Source of the DNA: Candidatus Gerdarchaeota archaeon
GTDB taxonomy: Archaea; Asgardarchaeota; Heimdallarchaeia; JABLTI01
Assembly: GCA_016840905.1 (NCBI GenBank)
Contig: JAEORM010000088.1
Location: 1 to 12,136, forward strand
DNA length: 12,136 bases
Reading direction: 5' to 3'
Position 1 is the stretch's first letter. Each line of letters starts with the position of its first letter. Below are positions 5,492 to 12,094 of this stretch, in pieces. The notes under the pieces are model-generated. The model did not search any database and was not told the origin of the DNA. It saw nothing but the letters and a program-made list of their open reading frames with translations. A program made the position numbers and the translations under genes.

Positions 5492-6391
5492 ATGGTTACT
5501 ACAAAAGAAGTTCTAAGTATGCCTGAGCTTATTTATCCTGGCCATGCTGCTTGTGCTGGTTGTTCCTCCTCCCTAGGTTTGCGTTATGCTTTGAAAGCCT
5601 TAGGTGAAGATGTTATCATGTCTATCCCTGCTTGTTGTACCTCCGTTTGGCAAGGTCCCTATCCAAAATCCGCTATTGGTGTTCCAGTCTTAAATATTGC
5701 TTTTGCTGCTGCTGCATCTGCTGCTTCCGGAATATCAGCCGCTATGGAAGTTAAGGGTAAGGATACCACTGTTTTAGCTTGGGCTGGTGATGGTGGAAGT
5801 GTTGATATTGGTTTAGCCACTATTTCTGGTGCAGCAGAAAGAAACGACAATATGATCTATGTTTGTTATTCTAATGAAAGCTACAGCAATACTGGAGTGC
5901 AAAAATCTGGTGCTACTCCTCCTGGTGCAAGAACTACAACCACCCCATTCGGTCGAGTTGGTTCACCTAAGGATATTTCCTTAATCATGTGGACCCATCA
6001 CTTACCTTATGTCGCAACTGCAAACACATCCTATCCTCGAGATTTCATCGAGAAATTACAAAAAGCTAAACAAATGAAAGGATTCAAATTCATTTATCTT
6101 CTCGCCCCTTGTGCTGTTGGTTGGCGTTTCCCTGCTGAAAAGACCATTGAAGTTGGTAAATTAGCAGTTGAAACCGGTGCTCAGATCTTATGGGAAGCAG
6201 TTGATGGTGATATTGAAATATCAAATCTAAGCAAAAAATATGAGGATCCCGAAAAACGCACACCACTAGAAGAATATTTGAAATATCAAGGTCGATTTAA
6301 AGGCATAGATGACTCATTAATTTTGGCTTACAAGAACTACATTGATTATCAATGGTCAATTGTTACTTCTCTAGCAAGTATTAGACAATAA
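5492..6391 (+). CDS. porB: 2-oxoacid:ferredoxin oxidoreductase, beta subunit
   Basis: A 299-aa beta subunit binding the diphosphate of thiamine diphosphate and one 4Fe-4S cluster. Cluster ligands fit Cys21 and Cys24 (GHAACAGC), Cys48 or Cys49 (PACCTS) and Cys207 (LLAPCAVGW). The TPP/Mg motif starts at GDGG (99-102) and continues through DIG, SGAAERN and SNESYSNTGVQ (about 127-137), and GATPPGARTTTTP (140-152) completes a full set of PorB signatures. GTG (5483) and ATG (5486) are in frame, but AGGTGA (5481-5486) lies 5 bases before the ATG at 5492, so that start is used; the Shine-Dalgarno overlaps the porA stop. The first half shares the GCT/CCT-rich codon use of porA, while the last 200 bases return to the A-rich style of the rest of the window. 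It is the last gene of the operon. Confidence 0.93.
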   Translation: MVTTKEVLSMPELIYPGHAACAGCSSSLGLRYALKALGEDVIMSIPACCTSVWQGPYPKSAIGVPVLNIAFAAAASAASGISAAMEVKGKDTTVLAWAGDGGSVDIGLATISGAAERNDNMIYVCYSNESYSNTGVQKSGATPPGARTTTTPFGRVGSPKDISLIMWTHHLPYVATANTSYPRDFIEKLQKAKQMKGFKFIYLLAPCAVGWRFPAEKTIEVGKLAVETGAQILWEAVDGDIEISNLSKKYEDPEKRTPLEEYLKYQGRFKGIDDSLILAYKNYIDYQWSIVTSLASIRQ

Positions 6392-6405
6392 GAAATAAAT
6401 TAAGT

Positions 6406-6438
6406 GAAGCAATTTTTTTGCTTCCCTATCATTTTTTT
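6406..6438 (+). terminator. Hairpin plus T-run terminator of the por operon
   Basis: GAAGCAA (6406-6412) pairs perfectly with TTGCTTC (6418-6424) around a T5 loop, and a run of seven T (6432-6438) follows 7 bases later. It lies 14 bases past the porB stop and 5 bases before the 3' end of the convergent MBL gene. Confidence 0.7.
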
Positions 6439-6443
6439 AATCA

Positions 6444-7109
6444 TTACCAATTTTCCATTAAATCTTTTGCTAAAAGAATGTTCTTTCTAATATTAATATG
6501 TAAATCATTTCCATGTCCGCTATACAAATGTTCGATATCCAATTTAGCTAGTTTCTCTAATGAATTTATCATCTCTCTTCTGCTTCCTGTAGGAAAATCC
6601 ACTCTCCCACATGCACCTCCCGAAAAAACGACATCTCCAGCAAAGAGTGATTTATTCTTTTCATCGTATAGTACCATTGAACCATCAGTATGACCAGGAG
6701 CAGCAATAGCTTGTAAAATGGTATCAGCAAAACTAATCTTTTGATTATTAGTGTAGATTTTCTCTACCTTATATGATAAACTAAAATGATATTTACTAAG
6801 TAAAGTAACTTCATCTTGAGTATTGATGTGTTGGGCTGTTTTTTCGCTAGCACTAAAAATAACATTAGGTAATTTGTTAAGATTATCTTCCCCTTTTATG
6901 TGATCGATATGACAATGGGTGAGAAAAACTTCAAGCTGATATTCTGCTAACTCATTTTTAGTGATTTTTTTCAAAGCTTTTCTTAAACGAAAATTCGTTA
7001 ATTTCCCAGGTAAACCAAGGTCAATAATTAGTAATTTTTTATTTAACATATCACCTAGGATAAAACAATTCGAACAAAGTCCTGACCCACGAACTATTTC
7101 CAATTCCAT
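6444..7109 (-). CDS. MBL-fold metallo-hydrolase (glyoxalase II-like)
   Basis: A 221-aa metallo-beta-lactamase-fold hydrolase. All metal-site motifs are present: HCHIDH (His65, His67, Asp69, His70), APGHTDG (His140), AGD (Asp159) and SGHG (His199). This is a complete two-metal site. The segment FSGGACGRVDFPTGS (162-176) resembles the FSGSxGRTDFP stretch of glyoxalase II-like enzymes of the YcbL group, so hydrolysis of a thioester is plausible; it is a fold-level guess, and an antibiotic-degrading role is unlikely. There is no signal peptide, so it acts in the cytoplasm. The ATG at 7109 has GGAGA about 11 bases upstream. It begins 3 bases after the GNAT gene ends, so the two are very probably cotranscribed, and it converges on the por operon. 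Confidence 0.87.
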   Translation of the reverse strand: MELEIVRGSGLCSNCFILGDMLNKKLLIIDLGLPGKLTNFRLRKALKKITKNELAEYQLEVFLTHCHIDHIKGEDNLNKLPNVIFSASEKTAQHINTQDEVTLLSKYHFSLSYKVEKIYTNNQKISFADTILQAIAAPGHTDGSMVLYDEKNKSLFAGDVVFSGGACGRVDFPTGSRREMINSLEKLAKLDIEHLYSGHGNDLHINIRKNILLAKDLMENW

Positions 7110-7112
7110 GAA

Positions 7113-7625
7113 TTAATCTTCTCTCCAAAGCTTCTTTTCCATTATGTAAACAATATTACCAAATCGTTCCATTTGGTCAAATGTTTTGTAACCTCGATGC
7201 AAATAGAAATCAACTAATTGTTTATGATCTGCATAGGTTTCTATCATAGCCTTCTTTTCACCCATGAGTCGTACGAGATGCTCAGCAGATTCCATAATAT
7301 ACGTACCTAAACCTTTGTTTTGTATAGTTGCTATGATAGCAACTTTTTGGATTTCCACAAGACCCCATTTTTCGTTTCGTTCAATGGTGAATGTTCCAAC
7401 AAGCTCGTTATCAAAAAGAACTGAATAGATAGTTTGTTTAGCAATACGTTCCAAAACTTTTTCTTTGGTTTCCAACATTCCTCTAGGTTTACGTCCTAAT
7501 ATTGGTTCAATTGGGGTGTAAGCTTCTACAATAAGTTGGGCGAGTTTTGTTGCTTCAGTTTCTACTGATAATCTAATATCTACCTTCTTCATCCAATCTT
7601 CTTTCATAAAATCAGGCCAATTCAT
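7113..7625 (-). CDS. GNAT-family N-acetyltransferase
   Basis: A 170-aa acetyltransferase using acetyl-CoA. The acetyl-CoA loop is QNKGLG (102-107), after the strand VEIQKVAIIA, and the late FYLHRGYK (140-147) is the usual GNAT motif B. The acceptor cannot be told; the short N-terminal region (EAYTPIEPILGRKP, about 34-47) would shape it. The ATG at 7625 is preferred because GTGA lies 8 bases before it. An in-frame GTG at 7637 would add four residues, and a Met further in (7592) would start at MKKVDIRL, close to the first strand, but without a clear Shine-Dalgarno. It is the first gene of a two-gene unit with the MBL hydrolase and is divergent from the M24 peptidase, with a 186-base promoter region between. 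Confidence 0.85.
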   Translation of the reverse strand: MNWPDFMKEDWMKKVDIRLSVETEATKLAQLIVEAYTPIEPILGRKPRGMLETKEKVLERIAKQTIYSVLFDNELVGTFTIERNEKWGLVEIQKVAIIATIQNKGLGTYIMESAEHLVRLMGEKKAMIETYADHKQLVDFYLHRGYKTFDQMERFGNIVYIMEKKLWRED

Positions 7626-7637
7626 TGCTACATTCAC

Positions 7638-7811
7638 TTTCAGTTATTAGATGAAAACTAAATGATAAGTTTATACTTAATAAATTTGCTAATTTTTCTC
7701 GGTAATCAATTGATTAAATAAAGTCTAAACATAATTTTTAAATGAAAATTAAGGAACTTAAAGATGATAAAAAATCATTTCTTGTAGGAACGAAAATATT
7801 AGGTGTAAATT
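7638..7811. promoter_or_regulatory. Divergent promoter region between GNAT and M24 genes
   Basis: AT-rich non-coding DNA. On the minus strand AAATTTATTAAGTATAAA (about 7670-7687) offers TATA-like sequence about 60 bases before the GNAT start. On the plus strand, GATTAAATAAAG (about 7713-7724) and ATAATTTTTAAATG (about 7731-7744) are TATA-like. A small hairpin, ATGAT-AAAAA-ATCAT (7764-7778), lies in the probable M24 leader. AGGTG (7801-7805) is the ribosome-binding site of the M24 gene, 6 bases before its ATG. Confidence 0.4.
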
Positions 7812-8957
7812 ATGCGACCAATTACAGATGAAAAAATTGCTACTCTAACAAGTTTTATGGAAAAGCAAGGGATCGATGCCATCTTGATTGCTGATTGGGA
7901 AAATGCTCGAGATGTAAATATGCGATATTTAACAGGGCATCCCATGGATGCAAGTATGGTAATTACCGCAGGTGGAGAAACCTGTTTAGTTCCATGGGAT
8001 ATGGCTTTAGCAGAAGATCATGCAAAAGTAGATATGATATTAGATTCAGGTCAATTTGTTGATAGATTCGCTGGTGGTTCTATCCATTATATTAAAGAGC
8101 ATATAAAGAAAGGTTCACCTGTCATAGGTGTTAATCAAAATATTCCATATAGAACTATTTTGGAAATCAAGCGTGTTTTTCCTGAAGCAAAAATTTTTGA
8201 TGATTTACAAGCAATCTCTTCTACCTTTCAAGATCTACGCGCTACAAAAAGCAATCGAGAATTGGATAAACTTCTAGAAGCAGGGAAGATGAGCAGTAAA
8301 ACAGTTGATGATATCAGAAAGTTTGCTCAAGAAAAAGTTGGTACAGAAAATGACTTATCATTTTTAGTTATGAAAAAATTACGTGAATATGGTGCTGAAG
8401 ATAATTCTTTCCCATCGATGGTAGCTAGTACCTCTCGAGCACATATGATCCATTGTCATCCCGCTGCTGGTAATAATCTCTTTTCTGAAAATGGTTTAGC
8501 ATTAATTGATTATGGAGCTTTATATGACGGTTATGCCAGCGATCAAACTATTCCAATCACTTTTGGTAAATTAACCACTGAACAAGAAAAGATTAGAGAC
8601 ACTACCATTAAAGCTTATGAAGCAGCTATAGAGACAATTGATCTTGGTGTTCCTTTATGGAAAATTTCCAAAGCAGCAGTTGATATCATAGAAGCAGCAG
8701 GATATCATATGCCTCATGGTTTAGGTCATGGTTTAGGTTTAACTGTTCATGATTCTCCTGGTATAAGACAAAAACCCGATACCGAAGAAGGTTTGCTTAC
8801 TTGGCGAGAGCAATTCGTTGAGGAAGGTATGGTTTTTACGATCGAACCAGGAGTTTATGTTAAAGGTCATGGCGGACAACGTTTAGAAAATAATGTTATG
8901 ATAAAAAATGGTAAGGTCGTTGTCTATACAAAATCAGAACCAATTGAAGTTAAATAA
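7812..8957 (+). CDS. M24-family metallopeptidase (Xaa-Pro dipeptidase-like)
   Basis: A 381-aa two-domain peptidase of the creatinase/prolidase group, which releases an N-terminal residue from Xaa-Pro peptides using two metal ions. Residues 1-130 form the creatinase N-terminal domain. The pita-bread catalytic domain follows with all five metal ligands in order: Asp233 (LIDYGA), Asp244 (ASDQT), His306 (HGLGHGLG), Glu345 (TIEPGVY) and Glu359 (RLENN). His313 (TVHDSPG) and the HCHPAAGNN segment (214-222) fit the substrate site. The length matches archaeal Xaa-Pro dipeptidases (about 350-380). There is no signal peptide, so it is cytoplasmic and probably recycles peptides. AGGTG lies 6 bases before the ATG. 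It is monocistronic, with a clear terminator behind it. Dipeptidase versus aminopeptidase P specificity cannot be settled from the sequence. Confidence 0.9.
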   Translation: MRPITDEKIATLTSFMEKQGIDAILIADWENARDVNMRYLTGHPMDASMVITAGGETCLVPWDMALAEDHAKVDMILDSGQFVDRFAGGSIHYIKEHIKKGSPVIGVNQNIPYRTILEIKRVFPEAKIFDDLQAISSTFQDLRATKSNRELDKLLEAGKMSSKTVDDIRKFAQEKVGTENDLSFLVMKKLREYGAEDNSFPSMVASTSRAHMIHCHPAAGNNLFSENGLALIDYGALYDGYASDQTIPITFGKLTTEQEKIRDTTIKAYEAAIETIDLGVPLWKISKAAVDIIEAAGYHMPHGLGHGLGLTVHDSPGIRQKPDTEEGLLTWREQFVEEGMVFTIEPGVYVKGHGGQRLENNVMIKNGKVVVYTKSEPIEVK

Positions 8958-8969
8958 ATTGATAGGACT

Positions 8970-9003
8970 TGAGCAAAATTGTTTTTGCTCACATATTTTT
9001 TTT
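8970..9003 (+). terminator. Hairpin plus T8 terminator of the M24 peptidase gene
   Basis: TGAGCAAAA (8970-8978) pairs perfectly with TTTTGCTCA (8983-8991) around the loop TTGT, and a run of eight T (8996-9003) follows 4 bases later. It works only for the plus strand, since the other side of the stem has no T-run. The last two T belong to the stop codon of the convergent padR-family gene. Confidence 0.78.
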
Positions 9004-9373
9004 ATGTTTTATCGAAAACTTTCTCCAGAATTTCTTTGAAAAGGCCTTTAGCTTCAATCATTGCGTTTTTGCCTTCTTCAGTTACAGTATAATATTTTCT
9101 ATCGGGTCTACCTTCAGGGTTATCCTCAACATAGGAAGTAACTAAACCATCTTTTTCAAGTTTGTAAAGTATAGTATAAGATGTGACTGTTGCAGGTTCA
9201 AAACCAAATTGTGCTTTAATTGAATCACGTAATTCATACCCATACATTTCTTTTTCCTGTAAAAGTCTTAAAATATAGATCCATAAATTATCAATAGATA
9301 TTTTCTTTTTTAATCTTCGAAATGCTTTCGAAGTATCTCGTGGTTCTTCTCTTTCTAGATAGCCTGCATTCAA
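9002..9373 (-). CDS. PadR-family transcriptional regulator
   Basis: A 123-aa winged-helix DNA-binding protein of the PadR family, which usually represses efflux or stress genes as a dimer and releases DNA on ligand binding. The family core spans about 28-105: the N-terminal helix with MYGYELRDSI (43-52), the recognition helix region TSYTILYKLEKDGLV (64-78), and the wing GRPDRKYYTVTEEG (88-101). The C-terminal helix (about 103-121) is short, as in small (subfamily-2-like) PadR proteins. The start is TTG at 9373, supported by AGGTG nine bases upstream; no ATG occurs before residue 43. The first 22 residues are charged (EREEPRD, RRLKKK). It stands alone, convergent to the M24 gene and divergent from eS26. 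A CTAG-rich inverted repeat lies upstream and may be its own operator. Confidence 0.88.
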   Translation of the reverse strand: MNAGYLEREEPRDTSKAFRRLKKKISIDNLWIYILRLLQEKEMYGYELRDSIKAQFGFEPATVTSYTILYKLEKDGLVTSYVEDNPEGRPDRKYYTVTEEGKNAMIEAKGLFKEILEKVFDKT

Positions 9374-9411
9374 TTTATTTTACACCTAATTTCTCAACTT
9401 AAATACTAAAT

Positions 9412-9442
9412 CTAGTTTTCTAGAAGAATTTTAACTAGAAAA
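9412..9442. promoter_or_regulatory. Inverted repeats upstream of the PadR gene (candidate operator)
   Basis: TTTTCTAG (9416-9423) and CTAGAAAA (9435-9442) form a perfect 8-base inverted repeat with an 11-base spacer. CTAGTT (9412-9417) and AACTAG (9433-9438) form a second, nested one. Three CTAG tetranucleotides fall within 27 bases. The spacer contains AATTTTAA, a possible TATA element of the minus-strand promoter, so a bound dimer could block transcription. PadR proteins often repress themselves; binding here is inferred. Confidence 0.45.
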
Positions 9443-9525
9443 AAGTTTTCCTTGAACATATTTTATAGGTAATTCTTTATTCTAAGGTGTATATGTACTA
9501 TTAATCATAAAAAAGAGTTTTCAAG

Positions 9526-9555
9526 TTAAACACAAATCTTTAAAATAGTGTTTAA
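9526..9555. repeat. Inverted repeat in the eS26 upstream region
   Basis: TTAAACAC (9526-9533) and GTGTTTAA (9548-9555) are perfect inverted copies with a 14-base spacer; the right arm overlaps the palindrome GTTTAAAC (9550-9557). It sits 60-90 bases before the eS26 start, either in the promoter or in the leader RNA. The remaining 9443-9614 DNA is AT-rich, with TATA-like stretches (CATATTTTATAGG near 9458) and no gene. Confidence 0.35.
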
Positions 9556-9614
9556 ACGAAATCATCATAAATAAGTAATCCGCTAAAAGGATAATTATTG
9601 GTAGTGAAAATAAA

Positions 9615-9890
9615 GTGACTAAGAAACGAAAATCAGGCGGCAGGTCAAAAGGAAGCAAAGGGAAGGGTGGACTAGTTCAATGTTCTTCCTGCGGCAGACT
9701 TGTACCTGTTGATAAAGTTAAAAAAGAAACTAAATATGTAACACTTATTGATCCAGCACTTGCTCGAGATTTACGAAAAGAAGGAACCTTTATTCCAAGA
9801 GAACGAACCACTAAGAATTATTGTATTTCTTGTGCTGTTCATCGTGGTCGAGTAAATATTAGATCAAAAGAAGATAGAAAAGACGATTAA
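9615..9890 (+). CDS. rps26e: Small-subunit ribosomal protein eS26
   Basis: A 91-aa eukaryote-type protein of the 30S subunit that in structures lies near the mRNA exit channel and the 3' end of 16S rRNA. The zinc site is formed by two CxxC pairs: Cys23/Cys26 (VQCSSCG) and Cys70/Cys73 (NYCISCA). The segments CGRLVPVDKVKKE, IDPALARDL and NYCISCAVHRGRVNIRS match eS26. The N-terminus is a basic Gly/Ser/Lys tail (KKRKSGGRSKGSKGKGG) that would contact rRNA. The start is GTG at 9615; the weak purine-rich GGTAGTGA about 7-14 bases upstream is the only Shine-Dalgarno candidate. An upstream GTG (9604) runs into a stop at once. The gene stands alone with its own terminator. Its presence argues for a TACK or Asgard archaeon rather than a typical euryarchaeon. 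Confidence 0.94.
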   Translation: MTKKRKSGGRSKGSKGKGGLVQCSSCGRLVPVDKVKKETKYVTLIDPALARDLRKEGTFIPRERTTKNYCISCAVHRGRVNIRSKEDRKDD

Positions 9891-9892
9891 GT

Positions 9893-9948
9893 AACCTTAA
9901 ATTGCAAGAGCATTTAAGGTTCTTACAAATCTTTAGTTTTCATTTATT
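9893..9948 (+). terminator. Long hairpin and T-rich tail after eS26
   Basis: The arm 9893-9905 (AACCTTAAATTGC) pairs with 9910-9921 (GCATTTAAGGTT) over 12 base pairs with one bulged T, capped by an AAGA loop. GTAA and TTAC outside the arms can add pairs. T-rich sequence (TTTAGTTTTCATTTATTTT, about 9930-9948) follows. It begins 3 bases past the stop codon. Confidence 0.65.
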
Positions 9949-9995
9949 TTAAATAAAGATTTTAGCAATTAATGGTAGATAGGTTGGATGATTGA

Positions 9996-10622
9996 ATGAC
10001 CACTCAAGAAAATAATGTGATAAAATTGCGATTCATTTTATTGATGGAAGAAAATCTCCCGTCACAAAATTTCAATCTAAAAGATCTTCCAGGGGCATCA
10101 AAAATAGATGTCGTCTCGAGAGTAATTTTATCAATCTTTCCAAACTACACAATTCACCTTGAACCTGAGCTTCATGTTATCTTTGCTAAAAGTGGTCATA
10201 TCTTAGTGATTAGAGACCTCGCAAAAAGAGACCTGCCTTATGATGAAATAGAAATTGCTGCAATCATAAGAGATTCATTGAATGAGTTTTATATTAATCC
10301 CAATTTAATGTCTAAAGATGATGATCTTATCTTTTGGAAAACAATAGATAATTTTAACTCATATTTAGCAACTACTCTGGTAGAGTATCCTTTCTGTTAT
10401 TATTTACATGAACGAGGTACCCCAATAAAGAATTATTTGGATGAAATGCAAGTTAATAATCAGCTCTGTTTTATCCTTGGAGGGCGTCATGATATAGCTA
10501 AAGATCATGAGAAAATAATTTTAAATCATAAAGTGGACTTAATAAATCTTGGTGAGAAGTCTTACTTAGCTTCCACATGTGTTACAGCGGTAATCTATCA
10601 CCTAGAAACAATATTTCCCTAA
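9996..10622 (+). CDS. trmY: tRNA (pseudouridine-54-N1)-methyltransferase
   Basis: A 208-aa SPOUT-class methyltransferase that converts pseudouridine 54 in the T-loop of archaeal tRNAs to N1-methylpseudouridine with S-adenosylmethionine. The N-terminal pattern FxLxxE...FNLKDLPGASKIDVVSR (about 13-42) is the family signature. AIIRDSLN (89-96) follows. The C-terminal knot contains YYLHERGTPI (135-144), CFILGGRHDI (158-167) and YLASTCVTAVIYHLE (190-204), with the conserved late cysteine (Cys195). The knot loop reads GGRHDI where I would expect GDHIG-like sequence, a variation near the cofactor pocket. The length is normal. The ATG at 9996 is preceded by GGATGATTGA. It lies 105 bases after eS26 but behind a terminator, so it probably has its own promoter (TATA-like TTTATTTTAAATAAAG near 9941-9958). 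Confidence 0.87.
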   Translation: MTTQENNVIKLRFILLMEENLPSQNFNLKDLPGASKIDVVSRVILSIFPNYTIHLEPELHVIFAKSGHILVIRDLAKRDLPYDEIEIAAIIRDSLNEFYINPNLMSKDDDLIFWKTIDNFNSYLATTLVEYPFCYYLHERGTPIKNYLDEMQVNNQLCFILGGRHDIAKDHEKIILNHKVDLINLGEKSYLASTCVTAVIYHLETIFP

Positions 10623-10649
10623 TAAAAAAAGTAAAAAAGCTTTTTTTAT
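10622..10649 (+). terminator. A/T hairpin terminator after trmY
   Basis: ATAAAAAAAG (10622-10631) pairs perfectly with CTTTTTTTAT (10640-10649) around an 8-base loop; the right arm itself supplies a T7 run. It starts at the last base of the trmY stop codon. The stem is nearly all A-T, so the T-run may matter more than the fold. Confidence 0.55.
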
Positions 10650-10747
10650 CTTATAGTAATATTCAAATAAGCTTTAATAATTGCATCAAATTGAACGTTT
10701 TAAGCGAAATTTACAATCTTCCATTAGAAAGATGGCGGTGAAAAATT

Positions 10748-11017
10748 ATGTCTGAAGACGAAGAAATGGCACTCAGAATTTTAAAAGATATAAGTGAAGA
10801 CACAAGTGTTCCAAGGAATATTCGAAGGAGCGCTAGTGACGCTCTTACGACATTAGGCGATGAAGAGCAAGAACCATCACCCGCTATTAGAGCAAACATA
10901 GCAACCAGTATTTTAGAAGAAACTAGTTTAGATCCAAATTGTCCCGTTCATGCTAGAACATTGATTTGGAAAATTATTTCCATATTAGAAACTATTAGAG
11001 ATTCAGAAGAAGAATAA
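10748..11017 (+). CDS. UPF0147 family protein
   Basis: An 89-aa, strongly acidic, all-helical cytoplasmic protein. The segments ILKDISEDTSVPRNIRRSASDAL (about 10-32), SPAIRANIATSILEETSLDPNCPVHARTLIWKIISILE (about 44-81) match the archaeal UPF0147 family along its whole length. The function of that family is unknown to me; the two repeated units, each with a Pro-containing turn (SVPRNIRR and NCPVHART), suggest a helical-repeat bundle. The start ATG at 10748 is clear: GGTGA lies 6 bases upstream. The gene is alone, 125 bases after trmY, with no evident partner. The region between holds the trmY terminator and AT-rich DNA in which I see no other gene. It converges on the large unknown minus-strand gene, with 39 bases between. 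Confidence 0.88.
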   Translation: MSEDEEMALRILKDISEDTSVPRNIRRSASDALTTLGDEEQEPSPAIRANIATSILEETSLDPNCPVHARTLIWKIISILETIRDSEEE

Positions 11018-11056
11018 TTTCTTCTCTCTACTTATTTCTTATCTTTCATCTTTATT

Positions 11057-12094
11057 TTAAGCTGAAATTGGTGTTCGTAATTCAGTTAGGAATTTCTTTT
11101 CGAAATTTTTTTCTCCAACTGACAGAATGGTAGCCTTCCCAATACCTTGAGCTTCTATATATCGCTGAATAATGCTCTCATTAGTTTTGTAATCAATAAT
11201 TATCATAGCTGAGACATTCTCATTTTTAAAATTAATCTGGGAGGTAGCCAAAAGAGCTTTCAATTCCTTCTTTTGATTATAGGCTAGTGAAAGAGTATTT
11301 GTATCTTCATCTTCAACAATAAAATTACTAATCCAAAGAAGACCTACAACTGCTTCATTAATGTAAAAATCAAACCGCCAATTTTTCCGGTCTAATCCTA
11401 AATCAGAATAATTAACAAAGGCAATTGATTTCTGATTCATTAAAAGATTATTCTTCTTGCAGAATTTTGCTAGATAATTATAGATGATTTTTTTATCTTC
11501 AGATTCATAGATTGAATAGACAATGAAAGGTCCTGAATGGAAGGGTATCATTAATTTATAGATAATATTTGCGTCAATAAGATAACCAATATCTTTCTCT
11601 CTAAATTTGGTTTCATTTAAGGCTAATTTATACAATCCCACTCGTTCTCGATCTGTGCTATTATGATAAATCCAATTATTTAATGCTAATTCATTGTAAA
11701 ATTCTCTATGTTGTTCTTTAATAATTGATGGGTTTGCTAATTTTACTTTAGGTTTCATTTTTGATTTTGGCATAATTGCACGAGAAAAATTGCTAACATC
11801 TTCTTCAGCTTGAGAAGAACCTTTCTTTACTGTATCAGTACTTGTGAAATCTAAAATTGATGGTTTATTTTGATCAAAAGAAAATGGCTTATTACTAACT
11901 TTTTTTACTGGAAAATCTGTTTCTTCATGTTCCTCTTCATTAGCTAACTCCACTGAGCTCCCAGCTTTTTTTTTATCGAGAGCATCTTTAACATGATTGA
12001 TCGCTTCTTCCCAAAGCTTATCAAATTCAATTTCAGTTTGGGTTGCAGCTTCAATAGCTTCAGGAGTTGATTCTCTGGTATGATTGTTCTCCAT
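11057..12094 (-). CDS. Unrecognised 345-aa protein with disordered acidic N-terminal part
   Basis: I do not recognise this protein. Residues 1-110 are low in hydrophobics and rich in Glu, Lys, Ser, Asp and Thr, with one possible amphipathic helix (EIEFDKLWEEAINHVKDAL, about 21-39), and are probably disordered. A basic linker (PKSKMKPKVKLA, about 109-120) leads into a folded region from about 125 to 345 with alternating strands and helices (YLIDANIIYKLMI, GPFIVYSIYES, WRFDFYINEAVVGLLWISNFI, VSAMIIIDY, GKATILSVGE). No catalytic motif, cysteine cluster or membrane segment stands out. The ATG at 12094 has an excellent GAGGAG 3 bases upstream, slightly too close. The same frame remains open through 14 more acidic codons to the window edge (12136), so the true start may lie outside. 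Confidence 0.7.
   Translation of the reverse strand: MENNHTRESTPEAIEAATQTEIEFDKLWEEAINHVKDALDKKKAGSSVELANEEEHEETDFPVKKVSNKPFSFDQNKPSILDFTSTDTVKKGSSQAEEDVSNFSRAIMPKSKMKPKVKLANPSIIKEQHREFYNELALNNWIYHNSTDRERVGLYKLALNETKFREKDIGYLIDANIIYKLMIPFHSGPFIVYSIYESEDKKIIYNYLAKFCKKNNLLMNQKSIAFVNYSDLGLDRKNWRFDFYINEAVVGLLWISNFIVEDEDTNTLSLAYNQKKELKALLATSQINFKNENVSAMIIIDYKTNESIIQRYIEAQGIGKATILSVGEKNFEKKFLTELRTPISA

Noticed and set aside
6418..6693. Plus-strand frame at the end of the MBL gene
   Set aside because: It starts inside the por terminator and runs antisense to the complete metal-site motifs of the MBL hydrolase.
6444..7109. Calling the MBL-fold protein a beta-lactamase (resistance gene)
   Set aside because: It has no signal peptide, and its GxVDFPTGS region points to glyoxalase II-like hydrolases; the fold alone does not imply antibiotic hydrolysis.
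10711..10899. Minus-strand frame opposite the UPF0147 gene
   Set aside because: It is antisense to a protein matching a conserved archaeal family and lacks initiation signals.
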